Source of the DNA: Carya illinoinensis
Lineage: Eukaryota; Streptophyta; Magnoliopsida; Fagales; Juglandaceae
Direction: 5' to 3'
NCBI RefSeq assembly: GCF_018687715.1
Contig: NC_056752.1
Span: 7,413,501 to 7,477,500 of the forward strand
DNA length: 64,000 bases
Shown here: positions 1 through 13,400 of the stretch, one piece after another
How the letters are laid out: the number at the start of each line of letters is the position of its first letter
How positions within the stretch are numbered: the first letter of the stretch is position 1
Position numbers and translations under genes: made by a program
Notes under the pieces: generated by a model
Databases searched by the model: none
Told to the model about the DNA's origin: nothing
The model's input: only the letters and a program-made list of their open reading frames with translations

Positions 1-1249
1 AAAACAGGAAAATGAAAGATCAGTGTGTGCAGTGACGACTGCAAAAGTTAATGCATTATTTGCAAGAAAGAGTGGAGACTTGGGCAACAGGGACAGACCA
101 GGTAGGGAGGTCTCTGATGAGAGACAGTGATCAACCTTTGCTTCTTCCATGATCATTTAAAGTTGGCCAAAGTACCTTCAGAAGAAAAGATGCATAAAAG
201 GAGAAGAAAGAGAAGAAGAAATGAAAGGAAGCAAAGGTTCTGGAAACGCATCGATGTAAAAGCCCAAAGCATATGCATCCACATTGAATGGAAGTTGAAG
301 CATCTATGTTGTAAAGCATAAGAAAAAGGAAAAGGCCAGACACTCATTCAATACCATCAATAATGCTTCTAACGAACATCCCCATATCCTTTATTTCTCT
401 CTTTCCCTCTCTCCCTCCCTCTCTCAGAACTGAAACGAAAAGCTGGGTTATTTAATGACATGTTAGTAAATGCTACGCACATACTCGAGTACACGTAGAA
501 CGGAATGTGTAACGGAAAATGCAGGTTGGCACACGTTTGTGGCAGAGAGAGAGCTGGCTTCCAACTGTCTGAGATCACACAAACTTACAAATGAAAGCTC
601 TATTTCAAAGATAAACGAAACAGACATTAACTCCAATGCAAGTCCTCATTCCTCAAGATGAACAAAACCTTACAGTCTCATGTACAGATGCATGGAAATA
701 AAAGAAACTTGAATTGAAACCACATGTATCTTACTATAGCATCCGTAGCTCATACCACTAGCGCCATTACAGCATGTAGCAGATGTAGATAAACCAAAGA
801 TTTTTCATGCACTCATGAAATGAAAAAGAAATTAGCTAGCCATCAATAATAGTCTACTCTAATCGAAGTTGAAACTTGACAACATCCATTCAAACACCAG
901 CACAACCTTAATCGATAACAAATCCACACTCCCTCCCCCGCCCCCCAAAGTAACCACGAAAAGAGAGGAAACAAGACAAGGAGAATCGAAACCCTAAGAA
1001 CCAACTAAAATCCCGAGAAAGTAGCCGAATTTCTCAGCAAAGTCAGCAACACAATTTCCCACTTCCGTTTCCTTCCAATCATCCCGTACCACCATTCTTT
1101 CTTTCAGTGCACAGCTAGAGAGATAAAGAGAGAGGGATTAATAATAGACAGGAGCAAAACGAGGCCCTTCTTTGTAAAAATCCTTCAATGCTAGGCTTAG
1201 CTACAAAAGAGATTTTTTTTTCCTTTGGGTTTTTTTTTTCCGGTTGTTG
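1..1249. other. 3' flank of the ZF-HD gene
   Basis: No coding exon is recognisable on either strand. The short open frames here are low-complexity, being purine- or pyrimidine-rich. The part next to the minus-strand ZF-HD stop codon (about 650-1249) is the likely location of its 3' UTR, but no cleavage site can be fixed from the sequence alone. Confidence 0.5.
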
Positions 1250-1984
1250 CTAGGGCTTCTTACCAAGTGTGTGCTTGTTATTGTGCATCCACACCTTGAG
1301 AACGTGGCGCTTGACCCCGGTCTCGTTACAGAACTCCTGCACCACGGCCTCGTCGTGCTTCTGAATCCTCCACCCCAGACTCTCCGCCAGCCCCAGCATC
1401 TTGTCCTTTTGCTCCTGTGTGAACTTGGTCCTAAACCTCTTCTTCGACAACGACCCACCTAATCCCCCACTTGGATTTGACACGTCCTCCTCCTGGTCTT
1501 CCCTGCTATGACCTCCTGAAATCGACGGCAGCGCCAGCGGCCTGTGCTGCTGCGGAGCTAAGTGGAGGTACCCCGACGGGGTCCGATAGTATGGAGAGAA
1601 TTGAGGGTGGTGTGGGACCTGCAGGTACGGGTCAGCAACACCGACAGAGGCACTGGGGTGTCCATCGGTCTCCTTGCGGTGGAAGTTGCGGTGGCAGTTG
1701 CAGGCGGCGCATTTGAGGGCATCAAGCGTTCCTTCCACTCCGGCAGGCATAAATTCGCAGCAGCCGTCGACCGCGTGCCCTCCGATGCCGACGGCATGAT
1801 TCTTCAGGCACTCCCGGTACCTCGGTCTCCCCTTCTGCTGCTGTGCAACGGCTAATTCGGGCCCGCCTACTCCTCCACCGCCCGAACTCTGCATTTTTAT
1901 GCGACCCGAGTTTCCCAGCGAGTCGTAGCTCGCGCCAGCCAGCTCCATCTCTTCCTCGTGCTCCTCTTGATCCTCGAACTCCAT
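1250..1984 (-). CDS. Zinc-finger homeodomain (ZF-HD/ZHD) transcription factor
   Basis: A single uninterrupted 244-residue reading frame starts at an ATG (1984-1982). It encodes a plant ZF-HD protein, a nuclear DNA-binding factor that dimerises through its N-terminal finger. After an acidic start (residues 2-14) and a Gly-rich linker comes the ZF-HD dimerisation finger (about 56-104): RECLKNHA, then [13 protein letters not shown] and [16 protein letters not shown], with Cys59, His63, His70, Cys75/76, Cys92/95/97 and His98/102. A His/Pro-rich middle (about 108-165) leads to a basic patch KKRFRTKFT and the atypical homeodomain (about 181-240) ending in the recognition helix [20 protein letters not shown]. 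The WMHNNK motif is diagnostic for the family. An intronless frame and this length are normal for ZHD genes. The subgroup cannot be settled by eye. The local GC content is much higher than the flanks, as expected for a real exon. Confidence 0.96.
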   Translation of the reverse strand: MEFEDQEEHEEEMELAGASYDSLGNSGRIKMQSSGGGGVGGPELAVAQQQKGRPRYRECLKNHAVGIGGHAVDGCCEFMPAGVEGTLDALKCAACNCHRNFHRKETDGHPSASVGVADPYLQVPHHPQFSPYYRTPSGYLHLAPQQHRPLALPSISGGHSREDQEEDVSNPSGGLGGSLSKKRFRTKFTQEQKDKMLGLAESLGWRIQKHDEAVVQEFCNETGVKRHVLKVWMHNNKHTLGKKP

Positions 1985-2640
1985 TCCACTAAAATTTTCT
2001 CCAAAATAATATGTGTTATTTATATAACAGGAAAAAACAAGAAGAAAGCAGAATCACCACCACCGCCACCAAAGACGATAACTCTTTTTTGTTTCCGGGT
2101 TTTGACTATATTCTTAAACCCCCAAAAGAAAGACGAAGCCGAAGAGAGAAAGATAAGAGGAGGCAAGAGAATGTGGCCATGAATTTCCCACTCTGCAAAA
2201 AGAGCTGTCTCCCTTCAAAGTCGCTCATATACTTTTCCGGTTTCTGAAACCCAGCTAATTGGGGTCTCTTTCCCACCCCACCTCCCTTTTCCACCCGCTA
2301 TTCCCGGTAAACCGGTGAATTTCACCTTCTTGGTGATGGAAGTAAATTTGTCATTCTCCCTTTTAATTTTCAACCAAGGTAAAAAAGTGAAGAATCAGAT
2401 GATTGGGTGTGGAGGGAGGTGGCTGGGACTGTGAAATTCAGAAGAGGGAGTGGTTTGTGGTACAGTCTGCAGCATAAGGGACTTGACTCGACTGGAGGGC
2501 AAGAGAATCCGAAATATATATATCGTCTCTTCTTTCTTTTTCTTTCTGTAACCCCACGCGCTGCTCACCGCCCATGCATGGACCAGGAACAGGAACAGGA
2601 CCAGGACCAGACAGTAAAACTTAAAAAAAAAACCCACACC
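1985..2640 (-). promoter_or_regulatory. Putative 5' UTR and core promoter of the ZF-HD gene
   Basis: Upstream of the ATG (rightwards, as the gene is on the minus strand) lies a TC/GA-rich stretch typical of plant leaders. Two TATA-like runs exist. One at about 2015-2025 would leave almost no leader, so the TATATATA run at about 2515-2523 is the better core-promoter candidate, giving a leader of roughly 0.5 kb. This is inferred from composition and spacing only; a leader intron cannot be excluded. Confidence 0.25.
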
Positions 2641-5600
2641 TCTCTGCTTTCTTGCTGGATCGTTTTTATGTTCATGGTAGTTGAAACCAGCTCTGGGTCA
2701 TACGTATGTATGTATGCTCCCACGCATTTCTATACCGGACGGAACGAACTGATCGAGGTGGGACCGGCCCGAGAGGGTGGGAAAGAGGTGGCGCGTGAGG
2801 TTGCGCGTGAATATTTTTATTATTTTTTTGAGAATGGTGGGGGTCAGGGTACGGTAAGAGGACATAGACATGGAGGTGGACAATGGGACACGGACACGGA
2901 ATTACTTAGGAAAAAATAAATTGTCGGCATTTAAGGCTGCGACTGCATACGTGCGCTCGTCTCAGACATGGCTGACGCGCTCTTGGCGTCAACATGCATT
3001 TAATATTGCTCTGTCTTTTAATACTTTATAAAGAGCGCAAGTAACGCGCTTGGAAAACATCGTCGTACTTGGGCTTCCTTTCCTCCCCCCCCCCTCCTCC
3101 TTCTGTCCTGCTTGCCGGAGGATCGAAATTAATGTATTCAACATTATAATTCTATAGTTTTTAATTTACACGTTACATTTTTATTATGTATTTTTTTAAA
3201 TAATTAGAATATGCAATGCTTTAATTTCCATAGACTTTATACAAATCCTTCCAAGTACTCGAAAACTTTTTAATACATCTTTACAAGACGACCAACTTCT
3301 AAGATTAGTCCAAGTGACAAAGGATCTAATCTTGGAGGAATACTTTATTTCAATGTCACATTTGTTTTCACATATAAAATGAGTCGAAATGAAAATTAAA
3401 AGTTGAATAAAATATTATTAAAATATATTTTTTAATATTATTTTTATTTTAAGATTTAAAAAAATTAAATTATTCTATTTTTTGGCATACTGCAATTATA
3501 TAATTCCCTAAGTTAAATATATGCCAAAGTTTATTTTTTATAGAGGGGTGGGGTTTTGAACCTATTTTTCCCATTTAGAGGTCAGACTTCATGTAATAAG
3601 AATCTTGGCAAATATACGTCAAGACTGATCATAACTCAACAGGTGCTTGTTTAGGTTAATATGCACATTAGACAATAAACAATTTTATGAGCAGTGATAA
3701 AATTATATTTTAATCCACATAGATTGCCAAGAGGAAGAATATAATACAAAAGTGAATGATTAGGATTCAATCTTTTCCATAGAAAATGAGAAAGGAAACA
3801 GAACTTTCCGTCTGAGTGGGTTTAGAGTTGGGTTTACAAGACTTATAAATATCTCTTTCAGCAATTAACTAGAAGTTAGCTATTGGGTTAATTATGAGTA
3901 GATCATTCCCTAATCGTTAATCACGACATGATCTTCTCTTTTCTTTTCTTTTCAATTCAACTCTGCTCGATTGGATATTTGTTAATTAGATTCAACTAAT
4001 CTTTAATACTTTCAAGAAAAAATAAAATAAAAGGGGGTAGTCATATATATAATTAATTAAAGTAAGACCCACAAGCCTTAATTAAGTACTTGATGGACCT
4101 ACCTAGCTAGGCATCCATCCATTAATTGATAGTCACGATTCATGAATTAATTGAACAAATCAACTTAAAATCAGGCTTTTTCGTTTGTGCATGTTTGAAA
4201 AACACGATGATGTTCAAATTAATAGGCTGATCAGCTTCGAGAAGTTGCTGTTGTTTGAACAAGCCTTATCATTAAGTCTTCTATAATGACCTTTGACCAT
4301 TCCAACGTCTTTAATACGAATAAGGATGTAAACATTTTGTGCATTTTCTTATGGTTTAAACAATTTACAGTTGTATAAGTCTCACACATTCTTTAAAAAA
4401 AATAAAATATATTATTAAAATTTAAAAATAATTTTTTTTACTTGATTTTTAAATTTTTCTATTTTTTTAAAATAAATATACGAGACTTATAGAATGTATG
4501 ACTGTATAAATTATTTCCCTCCTAATTAAAAAATTCTATTTTATAAGAGTGATATGAAAATATCATTGGAAATTTGGAAATGTGTTTTTATTTTCTGATA
4601 GGATGATCATCATCATTAATTAGTACTAAACTTAAAAAATGTGGTGTGGTATTTAATGATTGAAGATTATTTATACTTTATGTCTCGATCTTGTGTCTTG
4701 ATAAAAAATTTTAATTTCTTAATTGTTTTTTACATAGTGATTAAGAAAAATTTTTTTTAGTGATATTGTGAATTTAAAAAAAATATATTTAAGAATATAA
4801 AAAAATGAATGAAAAAATCACAAAAAAAGAAAAAGAAAAAAAAAGAAATTTCTCTTCTCGAGACCGAGCTTGTGCTACAAAAATGATGATAAAATTTATA
4901 TTTATGAGCAGTACTAGGGAGCTGGATTTTTTCGTTTAGATAATCTTTTCTAATAGCTTTCTTAATTGGAATCATTATGAATTATAATATCTTCTCCCCT
5001 AATAACCACCATTTAATAGATGCATGCATGCATGTGAAGTGTCACAAGAATTACACATTTAACAATTTGAATATTGATTTAAATATATGCAAAGAACAAA
5101 CGTTGTCGCTAAATATATGTTTTTTTTTTCTAAATATATGTTTTTTTTAAAGGACGATATTTTCATTGTAAGTCATTTTCGAGATTAGTAATGTAGTTCA
5201 AACTAATGATGTATTACTTGGTTCGAACAATTACTAACAACAAATTCTATCTTTATATTCAAGAAAGAATGTTTCATCGTCATGAAAATCTAATACTGTT
5301 CAAACTTTTATAAATTACAAATTCACGTCGTCACAATCTTAATTAATTTTATATAGAAAATAATAGTATGACTACTAAATATGTCCATTAAATCATGTGC
5401 CCGCTCATTTATTTTTATTTATTTTTTCTTTATAGCTTATAAGGAAGTGATTATTTGTGAATTTATATAATTTTTTATTTTTTCTTAATGGTTAAAGATG
5501 TTTCAAAACATGCTTAAAGAATAAATAAATAAAAAAACTCATTTATACTATTGTGCATATCTGATGGGCACATTTGATAGGCACCCTAGCATTATCCTTT

Positions 5601-5670
5601 TATATTTGTGATGAACCATTTCGTCATGATCAGTTAATTTTACTTTGAAGTACGTACTTTGAACTCATAA
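2641..5670. other. AT-rich intergenic spacer
   Basis: No gene is supported. The stretch holds AT-rich, MITE-like sequence: a block at about 3340-3490 related to other copies in the window, and a short inverted-repeat element at about 4357-4516 described separately. Open frames here are short and low-complexity. Confidence 0.5.
4357..4516. mobile_element. Short MITE-like inverted repeat
   Basis: The left arm (about 4357-4391, containing CAATTTACAG and TAAGTCTC) is the imperfect inverse of the right arm (about 4481-4516, containing GAGACTTA and CTGTATAAATTATTT). The interior is almost pure A/T. No coding capacity and no clear target-site duplication were found, so the superfamily is unassigned. 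Confidence 0.4.
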
Positions 5671-6299
5671 GAGCATTAATAGTGGACTCAATAAAGTTTG
5701 GCTAAAATTTGATTAGGAAATTCACTTTTACAAATTTAGCTAGCCAATTTGCAACAACATCAAATAACAGACTCAACAAATCTATCACTATTCTATTAAA
5801 AAATTGATTTTAACATTTTCAATTATTTTAATTATAATTGTAATTTGAATATTCTAATTTTGATAAATATACAAAATTGTCTATAAAACTCTTTCCTCTC
5901 GCTAGAAATTTTCGACTTTGCTTTTGAAAATTTTGGAAGCATCTGGGAGTGGAATTTCAAAGAGCTCTATGCAGAGATGATAAGGGATTACATACTATTG
6001 CCTGTGAGTTGAATATTACTATGATGTCTTCAGTTGTACTAAATGACATTTAAGTTTTCAGATCAAGAACTTGCAACTAAAGAGAAAAAAAGACCTTCAG
6101 TTTACACGTGCGCGAGAAAGACGAATTTTTTATGACAAAATAATATTTGGCTAGCAAGAGGGGTTGGTCATATTTGGCCAGTGAAAGTGATGAAAGTTAA
6201 AATCATTGTAGTTTTGTCGAGTCCACTACAACGAATTTTTATGCAACCTAATTAAACTTTAGTCAAAATGTAATTTTGTTGAGTCCACCATTAATGCTC
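5671..6299. mobile_element. Non-autonomous DNA transposon with about 50-bp terminal inverted repeats
   Basis: The left end begins GAGCATTAATAGTGGACTCA and the right end finishes as its near-perfect inverse (TGAGTCCACCATTAATGCTC). The inverted similarity continues inward through the TTTGATTAGG / CCTAATTAAA segments for about 50 bp. The 629-bp interior has no transposase frame. I could not find a convincing target-site duplication, so the superfamily is open. Confidence 0.6.
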
Positions 6300-7068
6300 A
6301 AGCATGCATAATTATCAACTATTTTGAAACATAAAGGACAGCATAAGGGCTAGTACAAGTTGCATGCTCTATCATATATATGACTTTTGTCTTTTGGTAC
6401 CTTAATTCATCTCACAATTACATCTCTTGCTGCCTCTCGTTCTATCTCATGGGTTGTTCTTACAAGTAGTACTAGTCTTAAGGCCTCATCTCTAAACAAC
6501 CATCCTCTCCATCTATTCAAGTATTAGTTTTTGGACACTTACACTGGAATCGAAAGTTTCAACTAATGCTTCCTCCTGATCACTACAATTGTAGTTTTTT
6601 TTTTCTTAAAATTTTAAGATTTTTTTATTTAAAAAAATACATAAATTCAATAGAGTTAATCTTATAATTGGTCAATCTGTTTTTATCTAAACAATAGTCT
6701 TTCAATGAGTGAGCTCCACGTAGCCTCCTCACTTTAGCTTTCATGTGCCCTCACTGCATGAGATCATGTGCACTGCCTAAACTATTACTCACATTCTCTT
6801 AAAAACCTTCCAATTTCTCAGAACCCTCTCTACCCAACATATTATTAGATATCTCTAAAAACCCATCACTACGCTTTTTTCTTCGCTGTATAACCAAAAT
6901 AAAATTTCAACCTCCAAAACCTTTAAAATAGTATCATAAGTTTTTGTTCGAAATCTAAAAAAATAAAAGTGAGTGCCATAAAGAAGGAACCTTTAGTGCT
7001 AGATGGTCTAGTAATTAAACGATACTCCAATAGAAAATGAAGAATGAACAAGTCCAAAAGTTACTATT

Positions 7069-7327
7069 CTAAAAAGGAAAGAAGAAGAAGCAGTCGTTGT
7101 CTTTGTTCAGGACTCGACTTGCCTCCGAACAAAGCCCCCTCAACTTGGGTCCGAGTAAATCAGTTAACATCGACGAACAAACGTTGAGACTATGTTTGTT
7201 GGCCGCCGCCAAATATGGCATCAAATCGATCATTGGGAGGTCAATTAGGTTCATAGACAAGTTAACAAACTGTGACCCCCCAGAAAAAAAAGCCTTTGAT
7301 ATTTGTTTTTTAGGGAAATCTAAGCAT

Positions 7328-7370
<43 letters not shown>

Positions 7371-7380
7371 TTTTCAACAT
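7069..7380 (-). other. Unrecognised open frame, possible gene relic
   Basis: The minus-strand frame has a protein-like stretch (about 7080-7300, with LIDLPMIDLMPYLAAANK and LGPKLRGLCSEASR) just downstream of a pyrimidine tract and a CAG that could be a splice acceptor. The opposite strand is also open across the same bases (7097-7537), so at least one frame is a shadow. The upstream part runs into the GA/CT microsatellite. I do not recognise a family on either strand. It may be one exon of a lost gene or chance. Confidence 0.2.
7331..7366. repeat. (GA)n microsatellite
   Basis: About 18 uninterrupted GA units. A second CT-rich run follows at about 7488-7507. Confidence 0.95.
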
Positions 7381-8916
7381 TGGAATTGTTTTAAGGGAGG
7401 GAAGTGTTTTAATTTTGGAAAGATTGAGAGTTGAGAGTGGAAGAGGGGTGGTGTCGATGGGCGAAGATGTTCACGTCATCATTGGAATCTCTCTCTCTCT
7501 CTCTCTCCAAGAAACATTGGTCTTGATTTTGGTTTAGTGGGCGATGAAGATAGTGGGTCCGACAGAGATGGTGGTGCCGAAACTTGTGGCTGATGAAACT
7601 GGGCGATGGATCTAAAATTTGTGAGGGGGGTTCGACTGGGTTAAGGCATCTGAAAAAACAATCTACATCGTAGGGGGCGTTCGACTATGATGACCCTTAT
7701 CTAAATTGTGTGGAATTGTCGGCGTGACAGATTATTATTGGAAGCTAATAATTTCTTTAGAACAGATGGATCGATGGCAATTTTGAATTCAATAATATTC
7801 ACTTGATCCTTAACCATTAAGAAAGAATGAAAAAAAATGATACAAACTATCATCAGTCCAATTCATTGATTTAAAAAACATTCCCCTTAATTTTTAAGTG
7901 AAATAAAAATTAAGGATTATATTCTCTTCTATGAGACACCCCTTCTATCTCCTTTCCTCCCTTCTATCTCCTTTCCTGAATACTGTAACTTGCGTACAAT
8001 ATTATTCTCCTTATTGGATGCCAAAACAGACAAGGAATCAGCATGTCTATGCCCTTGACACAAGACATACCCCCGATAATTGGTTCCCATGCAAAACCAC
8101 AAAGATTATAGAAATCCATCAAATGCGCACTAGGACTAGTCCTGTAATGTCTTCATCATCTTGTCCTCCAACAAGTACCATAAATGAAAAAAATAACGAA
8201 TTATTTTCTTATAAAAATCAATACAAACTTTATAAAAGTTCACGAATTTAAAGTCCTCCTCGTAAACAAAGGTAGTACTAGACAAAACTCAACTAGACTC
8301 ATTCCCCTATGTACACAGCTAGGTTTGTTTGTGGCAATCTAATCAAAATCAGAAGTGCCCTAATAATTGCAGGAGACTTTAAACCCATCCTCTCACTCCT
8401 GACAACCTCTGGGGTTCTCTCACGTGTTAATTTCCCACAATTTTAAATTCGACACTTATGGATTGAGCTTTTTCTTTCCTTTTAGTTATGAATTGATCAA
8501 TTGAAATCAGTTGCAAACTCATAAAATAATAAGATATTTTAATTGGATTAATGATCTTGGGGAATAGGCCAACAAGTTTACAGCCTTGTCAGGATCATCA
8601 TCGTCATTTCAATAAAGTGTCAATTTTCTTTCATATAGTTCCAAAAAAATGCAGGTGTTCTAATGGCAAACGGTACTACTAAAAACTCAAGACATGCATT
8701 ATATCTTAATCTTAGTATTTTTATTACTAATTAACATATATATATATACACACACTTACGTCTTGTCATAAATAGATCAAGACACTGATCACTTGTGTTG
8801 CTTTGTGCTTATCCATTTAAAAATGTTGTTAATTTAGTTTAAGTGCCGAGAATATCGATAATTTATTATTATTTATTATTTTATTATTATTATTTATATA
8901 TATATTTTATTATTAT

Positions 8917-9140
8917 TTAATATTTTATTATTAATTTTTCATTACTTTTTTATTATTATTCACACATCTTCTTAATATTTCTCCTTACCCAAATGTTAAA
9001 TATATTTCATTACTTTTTATCATTATTCAATATTTTATTATTAATTTTTTGTTACTTTTTTACTATTATTCATAACTCTTCTTAAAATTTCTCTCCGCAT
9101 TGCTTTGGAATTTTCCGCTTTCACCTTGTCAATATTTTGT
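8917..9140. repeat. Two-copy AT-rich tandem repeat, period about 112 bp
   Basis: The segment starting AATATTTTATTATTAATTTT at about 8917 recurs at about 9029. In both copies it is followed by a cATTACTTTTTTAYTATTATTCA-like stretch and a CTTCTTAA-ATTTCTC tail. The motif resembles the short CACTACTATTCA-type elements elsewhere in the window, so this may be two adjacent MITE copies rather than a true satellite. Confidence 0.45.
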
Positions 9141-9900
9141 TTGGAAAATGTTAAATATATTTCTTCAAATGTCAGTAATTGATACGTTAAAAATATTAAA
9201 TTTAAAAGAAAACTAACAAAATAAATCTTGTAAATAAAATAATAAATAAAACTGTAAATATATGTAATACTATTCATTTTGTTATGTTTATATGAGTAGT
9301 GCTATATATATTTTAAAAATCCAATTTATTAGAAGCTAGACTCGTAGACAACTCAAATAAAATTTACAAATTGATATAATTATATATAGTATAATAAATT
9401 TATTTTATATTAAAAAATAATTTGTAATATGATGCATATAACGTAATAAATGACTTTATTTTGGTAAACCAAACTTATTTTTTTCATTTACAAATTCAAG
9501 TAAATGAAAAGAACATGAAATAATATTCTAAAAAGTTGTACGCAGAATAGTATAGACAGGAAAAGATTAGAAGGTTAGAACAGGAGTTATATATCGTGGT
9601 CAAGGTCTACAGTCTTTGACTGTTTGTTGCAAAATAAACTACAAGCTGCTAAAACCATTAAAAAAAAAGGCTGGAAGAAAAGTGGACGATAAAAATATGT
9701 AAGATTGTAATTATCCTTTCTATTGGCCCTTTTTCTGCAACAAATGACGAGTACTGCCTGTGTAGTTTGCACTTTGCATGAATATGGAGTGAAGTGTACA
9801 ATTTATTTTGCTGGAATGGTTTAGATAATTGAAAAGAAAAGAAAGAGATTTTTAAACCCAAGTTCCGTGCATGATGAAGAGTTACATGTGATTGCAGAAG

Positions 9901-10414
9901 ACAGCCATCGGGTTAGAGAGACGTCTGACGGGACATGCTGACATGCATTATTCAGAGAGAGACACAGAGAGATGCTGAATTTCTTGGCTGTCAGTTGGCG
10001 GGAAACCGCTGTTACAAGAAGACAGAACGAGAAACGACACTTCCATTGTGCATGTCATCCCCCTGCTATTTATAAAAATATGAAAAATTCTATAAATATA
10101 TATATAATGTATATATCTTCCTCTTGTCTCACACGCTTCTCTTGACCACTACCTGAATGCCACTTTTGTTCAACAGTAAACTGTAAAAGTGCTTTCCATT
10201 AGCGGAACGGGGTCGATAAATCTCGTGCAAGAACGGAACGGCGACCTAAAGATGATCGGTACTAAAAGGTCTCCGTGCAGGCTGCACCGTTGCAGTATTA
10301 CTAGCTAACATAGAGAGAGAATTGCGGAGAAAAGGGCAGTGGATGGTGACAGGACGAGAAAAAGAGTGGGACGACCGTGATTTCCATTTCGATATTCCTT
10401 GGCAGCCTTTCTTT

Positions 10415-10463
<49 letters not shown>

Positions 10464-13400
10464 CATGCACAGGTAGTAGCTAGAACAGTACTGGCCCCCA
10501 GCATGCTGCTCGTAACACCATCATCTGCCTACAGATGAACAAAACCCATCTCCTTTGTTTTCTTTTGCTTGTTATATACCCCAGTATTTCATGTTCGTAA
10601 TTCCTCTTCTTGTCATTCATTCATTCATGCTTCGGGTTTTACATAATGCAGCAAAATAAAAAAAGAAAAGCAGTACTGTTCTCGTTGTTTAAAGTGGTAC
10701 TGATTAATTTATATCTCCATTCATGTTATAATTTTCTTCTCTCTGAAATGAGATTTCTTGTTCTTCTCTTCTTGGACTGAGTTAGGATTTCAAGTAGCCT
10801 TCCTAGAGTGAAAGAGCTAGATCAATGTAAAACTACTGTGCTAAACCCAGAATCATTATGGTTCTGAAGGAAAATATCCGGCAGTTATAATGAGGACCAC
10901 TGGGATGGGATAATAAAAGATTACATGGGTGTTTTTCACACAGTTGTATGGTACATATCCACTGGCAGAGAGATAGTGTGTGTGCCTGACATTTCCATCC
11001 CCCACAACCACTGGTTTGGTTGACATTTGCTGTGTCGAGGATAAAGGTGACTCTCTTTTATCTCTCTCAGCCTTTTCTAATACTGATAATTGGTTTTTAA
11101 CACTCATAATAATGCAACAACAATGACAGACAGTAACTTAAATCTCCATTAAAGACATTTTCAGAGGAGGATAGGGCAATTGATGTCAATACGCAATGTT
11201 TGCAGATGCATGTGACTTTGATGGAGGAACCAAAAATAAAAAAGATTGATGTCTTAGATGGAATGATTTGAAGCAAAGCATGGTCCTGTTTTTCGTTTGA
11301 GTGTGAAAGCCTAAAGAAATCAAAGAGCTACCATATTTGGCTGACAATGTCAACTGCATGCTTCCTCCACTAGCATCCCAGCTTGTATCTAAATGGGAAG
11401 TTTTTCTTTTTCAGTGACTATTCACTAATTCTTGCGTGCAATGAAAACCCTACCCATTCCTCACCGAATCATGATAATGAGAAAAAAAAAATTTTATGAC
11501 ATTTGCAGGAACGTGTCATTCAAGTCTCTGATATTTTGCTTTTGTGTTCATTGTCATGGCTTTCTACAACAAGTTATCATGAAATTATTTCTTTTATAAG
11601 GGCTTCTTGAAAAATATGAGCTATACCTCTTAACACATGGGATGGATTATAGAGTACCAAAGCCAATATGTGAGGAGATCTGGCATCATGAAAACAAGGA
11701 AGATCGTTTCGATAAAATAAAAGCGCAAAGCAAAAGCCAGTAGTACTGTGCAGAAACATGATAGTTCTGTGAGATAGATTAGATACAATTAATACCAACT
11801 GGAGTTGAGTTTAATGCAGGCAATTAACTAAAATTCAAGGTCACAAGGTTTGATGGATTTGGGGTTTTGAGTTCTGAGTCTAGTATATAACCTAAACACA
11901 TGAGATTCTTGCCCATATCTCTATTATTATATACTTGAAAAGACTCGAGTTAAAAGTCTGATGACTCTTAATTAATAAAGAAGTACCATCAGATCCATAT
12001 CTTGCCTAAGATTAGGATCAGTAACTTTCTCTATGAAACGGGAATGATCTATTCTTATTTTTCATTTTATTAAATGTAATTACAGATAATTATAAAAACT
12101 TAAAGAGGAAAGAGTGTTTTTGAAATTATAGCTAATTCCATGCATGTCTTAGACAATTGAGGGTTGATTTTCAAATTGGCAAAGAGTACTGCAAAAGTGG
12201 TGTGATTAGAAAATATGGGATGGGGCCAGATCAAATGAGTATGCTTTAGAACACAAAGGAAGACGTTAAAGCTAATATATATGAGAAGCATGATAGCCTA
12301 GCACCTACCCTCTATGTGTCTGTGTATTTTTATATATATATATATATATATAAGACTGTAGACCACCGACATATATGACTGACGGTGTGAGTTGTTAAGA
12401 GTCATGGAGAAGTAAACTAGATAGGTAGATACTAATTATGTCAGATTAGATTCTGAAGAAATGAGTACGACAAGAGTTTTGATCAAAGGCAATGATTTAA
12501 TGGAACAGTAGAATTGCATACTTTGATCGATCAATGTTAATGGCTGTAAAAGCCTATGGCTTCGGCTTTAGATGTTGTTGCCTTTCATCAAAACTCTCTC
12601 GTTCGTTTCCCCATTATACGCACTTTCGAGATTTCTGGTTTTTTCTTCTATCTCTTTTTGTTGGATGGAGGCCAGGGAAGACTCATGTGAACGGCTAGCA
12701 GCTTCTACGAGCATTTGATCATTCATGATCAGGAAGACACATCCAAGTAAAAGATACTAAGTCTAATTATAATTTATATATTGATTATATATATAATTGA
12801 TTTTTAAAGGAGGAGGAGTAGTAGTATTTTCGATGATAACTTGGACTTCTTCTTTTGACGCAAAGGACAAATATGTAGTTAGTGCTTCCTGACGGTAATA
12901 AAAGTGAACATTCCATACTAGAATTCCCCTTAACAATGATGGTAACTTTTACGGCCCAGCTAAAAGGGCTATTTTGAAATCATAGGAACCTAAGCTTAGC
13001 TACTACCTTGCTTGCTTGCCAGGATAGACCTGATTTTGCCTCAAAAATTATAATTTTCACAGGCAACACAACCATATATATATACCAGAAAATGACAAGA
13101 CATACAATATTTTTTATAAGATTTTATACAACTATTTATAAAATAACATCATTTTATATAAATACTTTCATTTTAAAACATGGTTATATAAATTATGGTG
13201 AAAGAGATTATTTCATATCTCTAATGTAGCAAGACAACCTGGCCCCTTCTATAATTAATTTGTTGGTATGAGATTCCACCTCGTTTGCCTTGAACATTTG
13301 AGAGATTGATCGAGCGTAGAACGCGGGGTCGATCTCTGAATTGTAGTCATTTGAGAGAATAATTGAGATGCTTTAATTTCAATTCAATCTAATTAAGATG

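Larger units (their letters stand above)
6300..9900. other. Intergenic spacer with microsatellites
   Basis: No gene is confidently supported. It contains GA and CT microsatellites (7331-7366 and about 7488-7507), an unassigned open frame pair at 7069-7537 and a two-copy AT-rich tandem repeat near 8917-9140. All are treated in separate entries. Confidence 0.45.

Noticed and set aside
1471..1855. Plus-strand open frames over the ZF-HD exon
   Set aside because: Antisense shadows of a GC-rich real exon; they carry no family motif.
9900..10080. Possible microRNA hairpin in the CATGCTGACATGC region
   Set aside because: Short matching arms exist by eye, but no known mature plant microRNA is recognisable and pairing looks poor.
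10301..10504. Arg-Glu repeat open frame on the minus strand
   Set aside because: It is the translation of the CT microsatellite.
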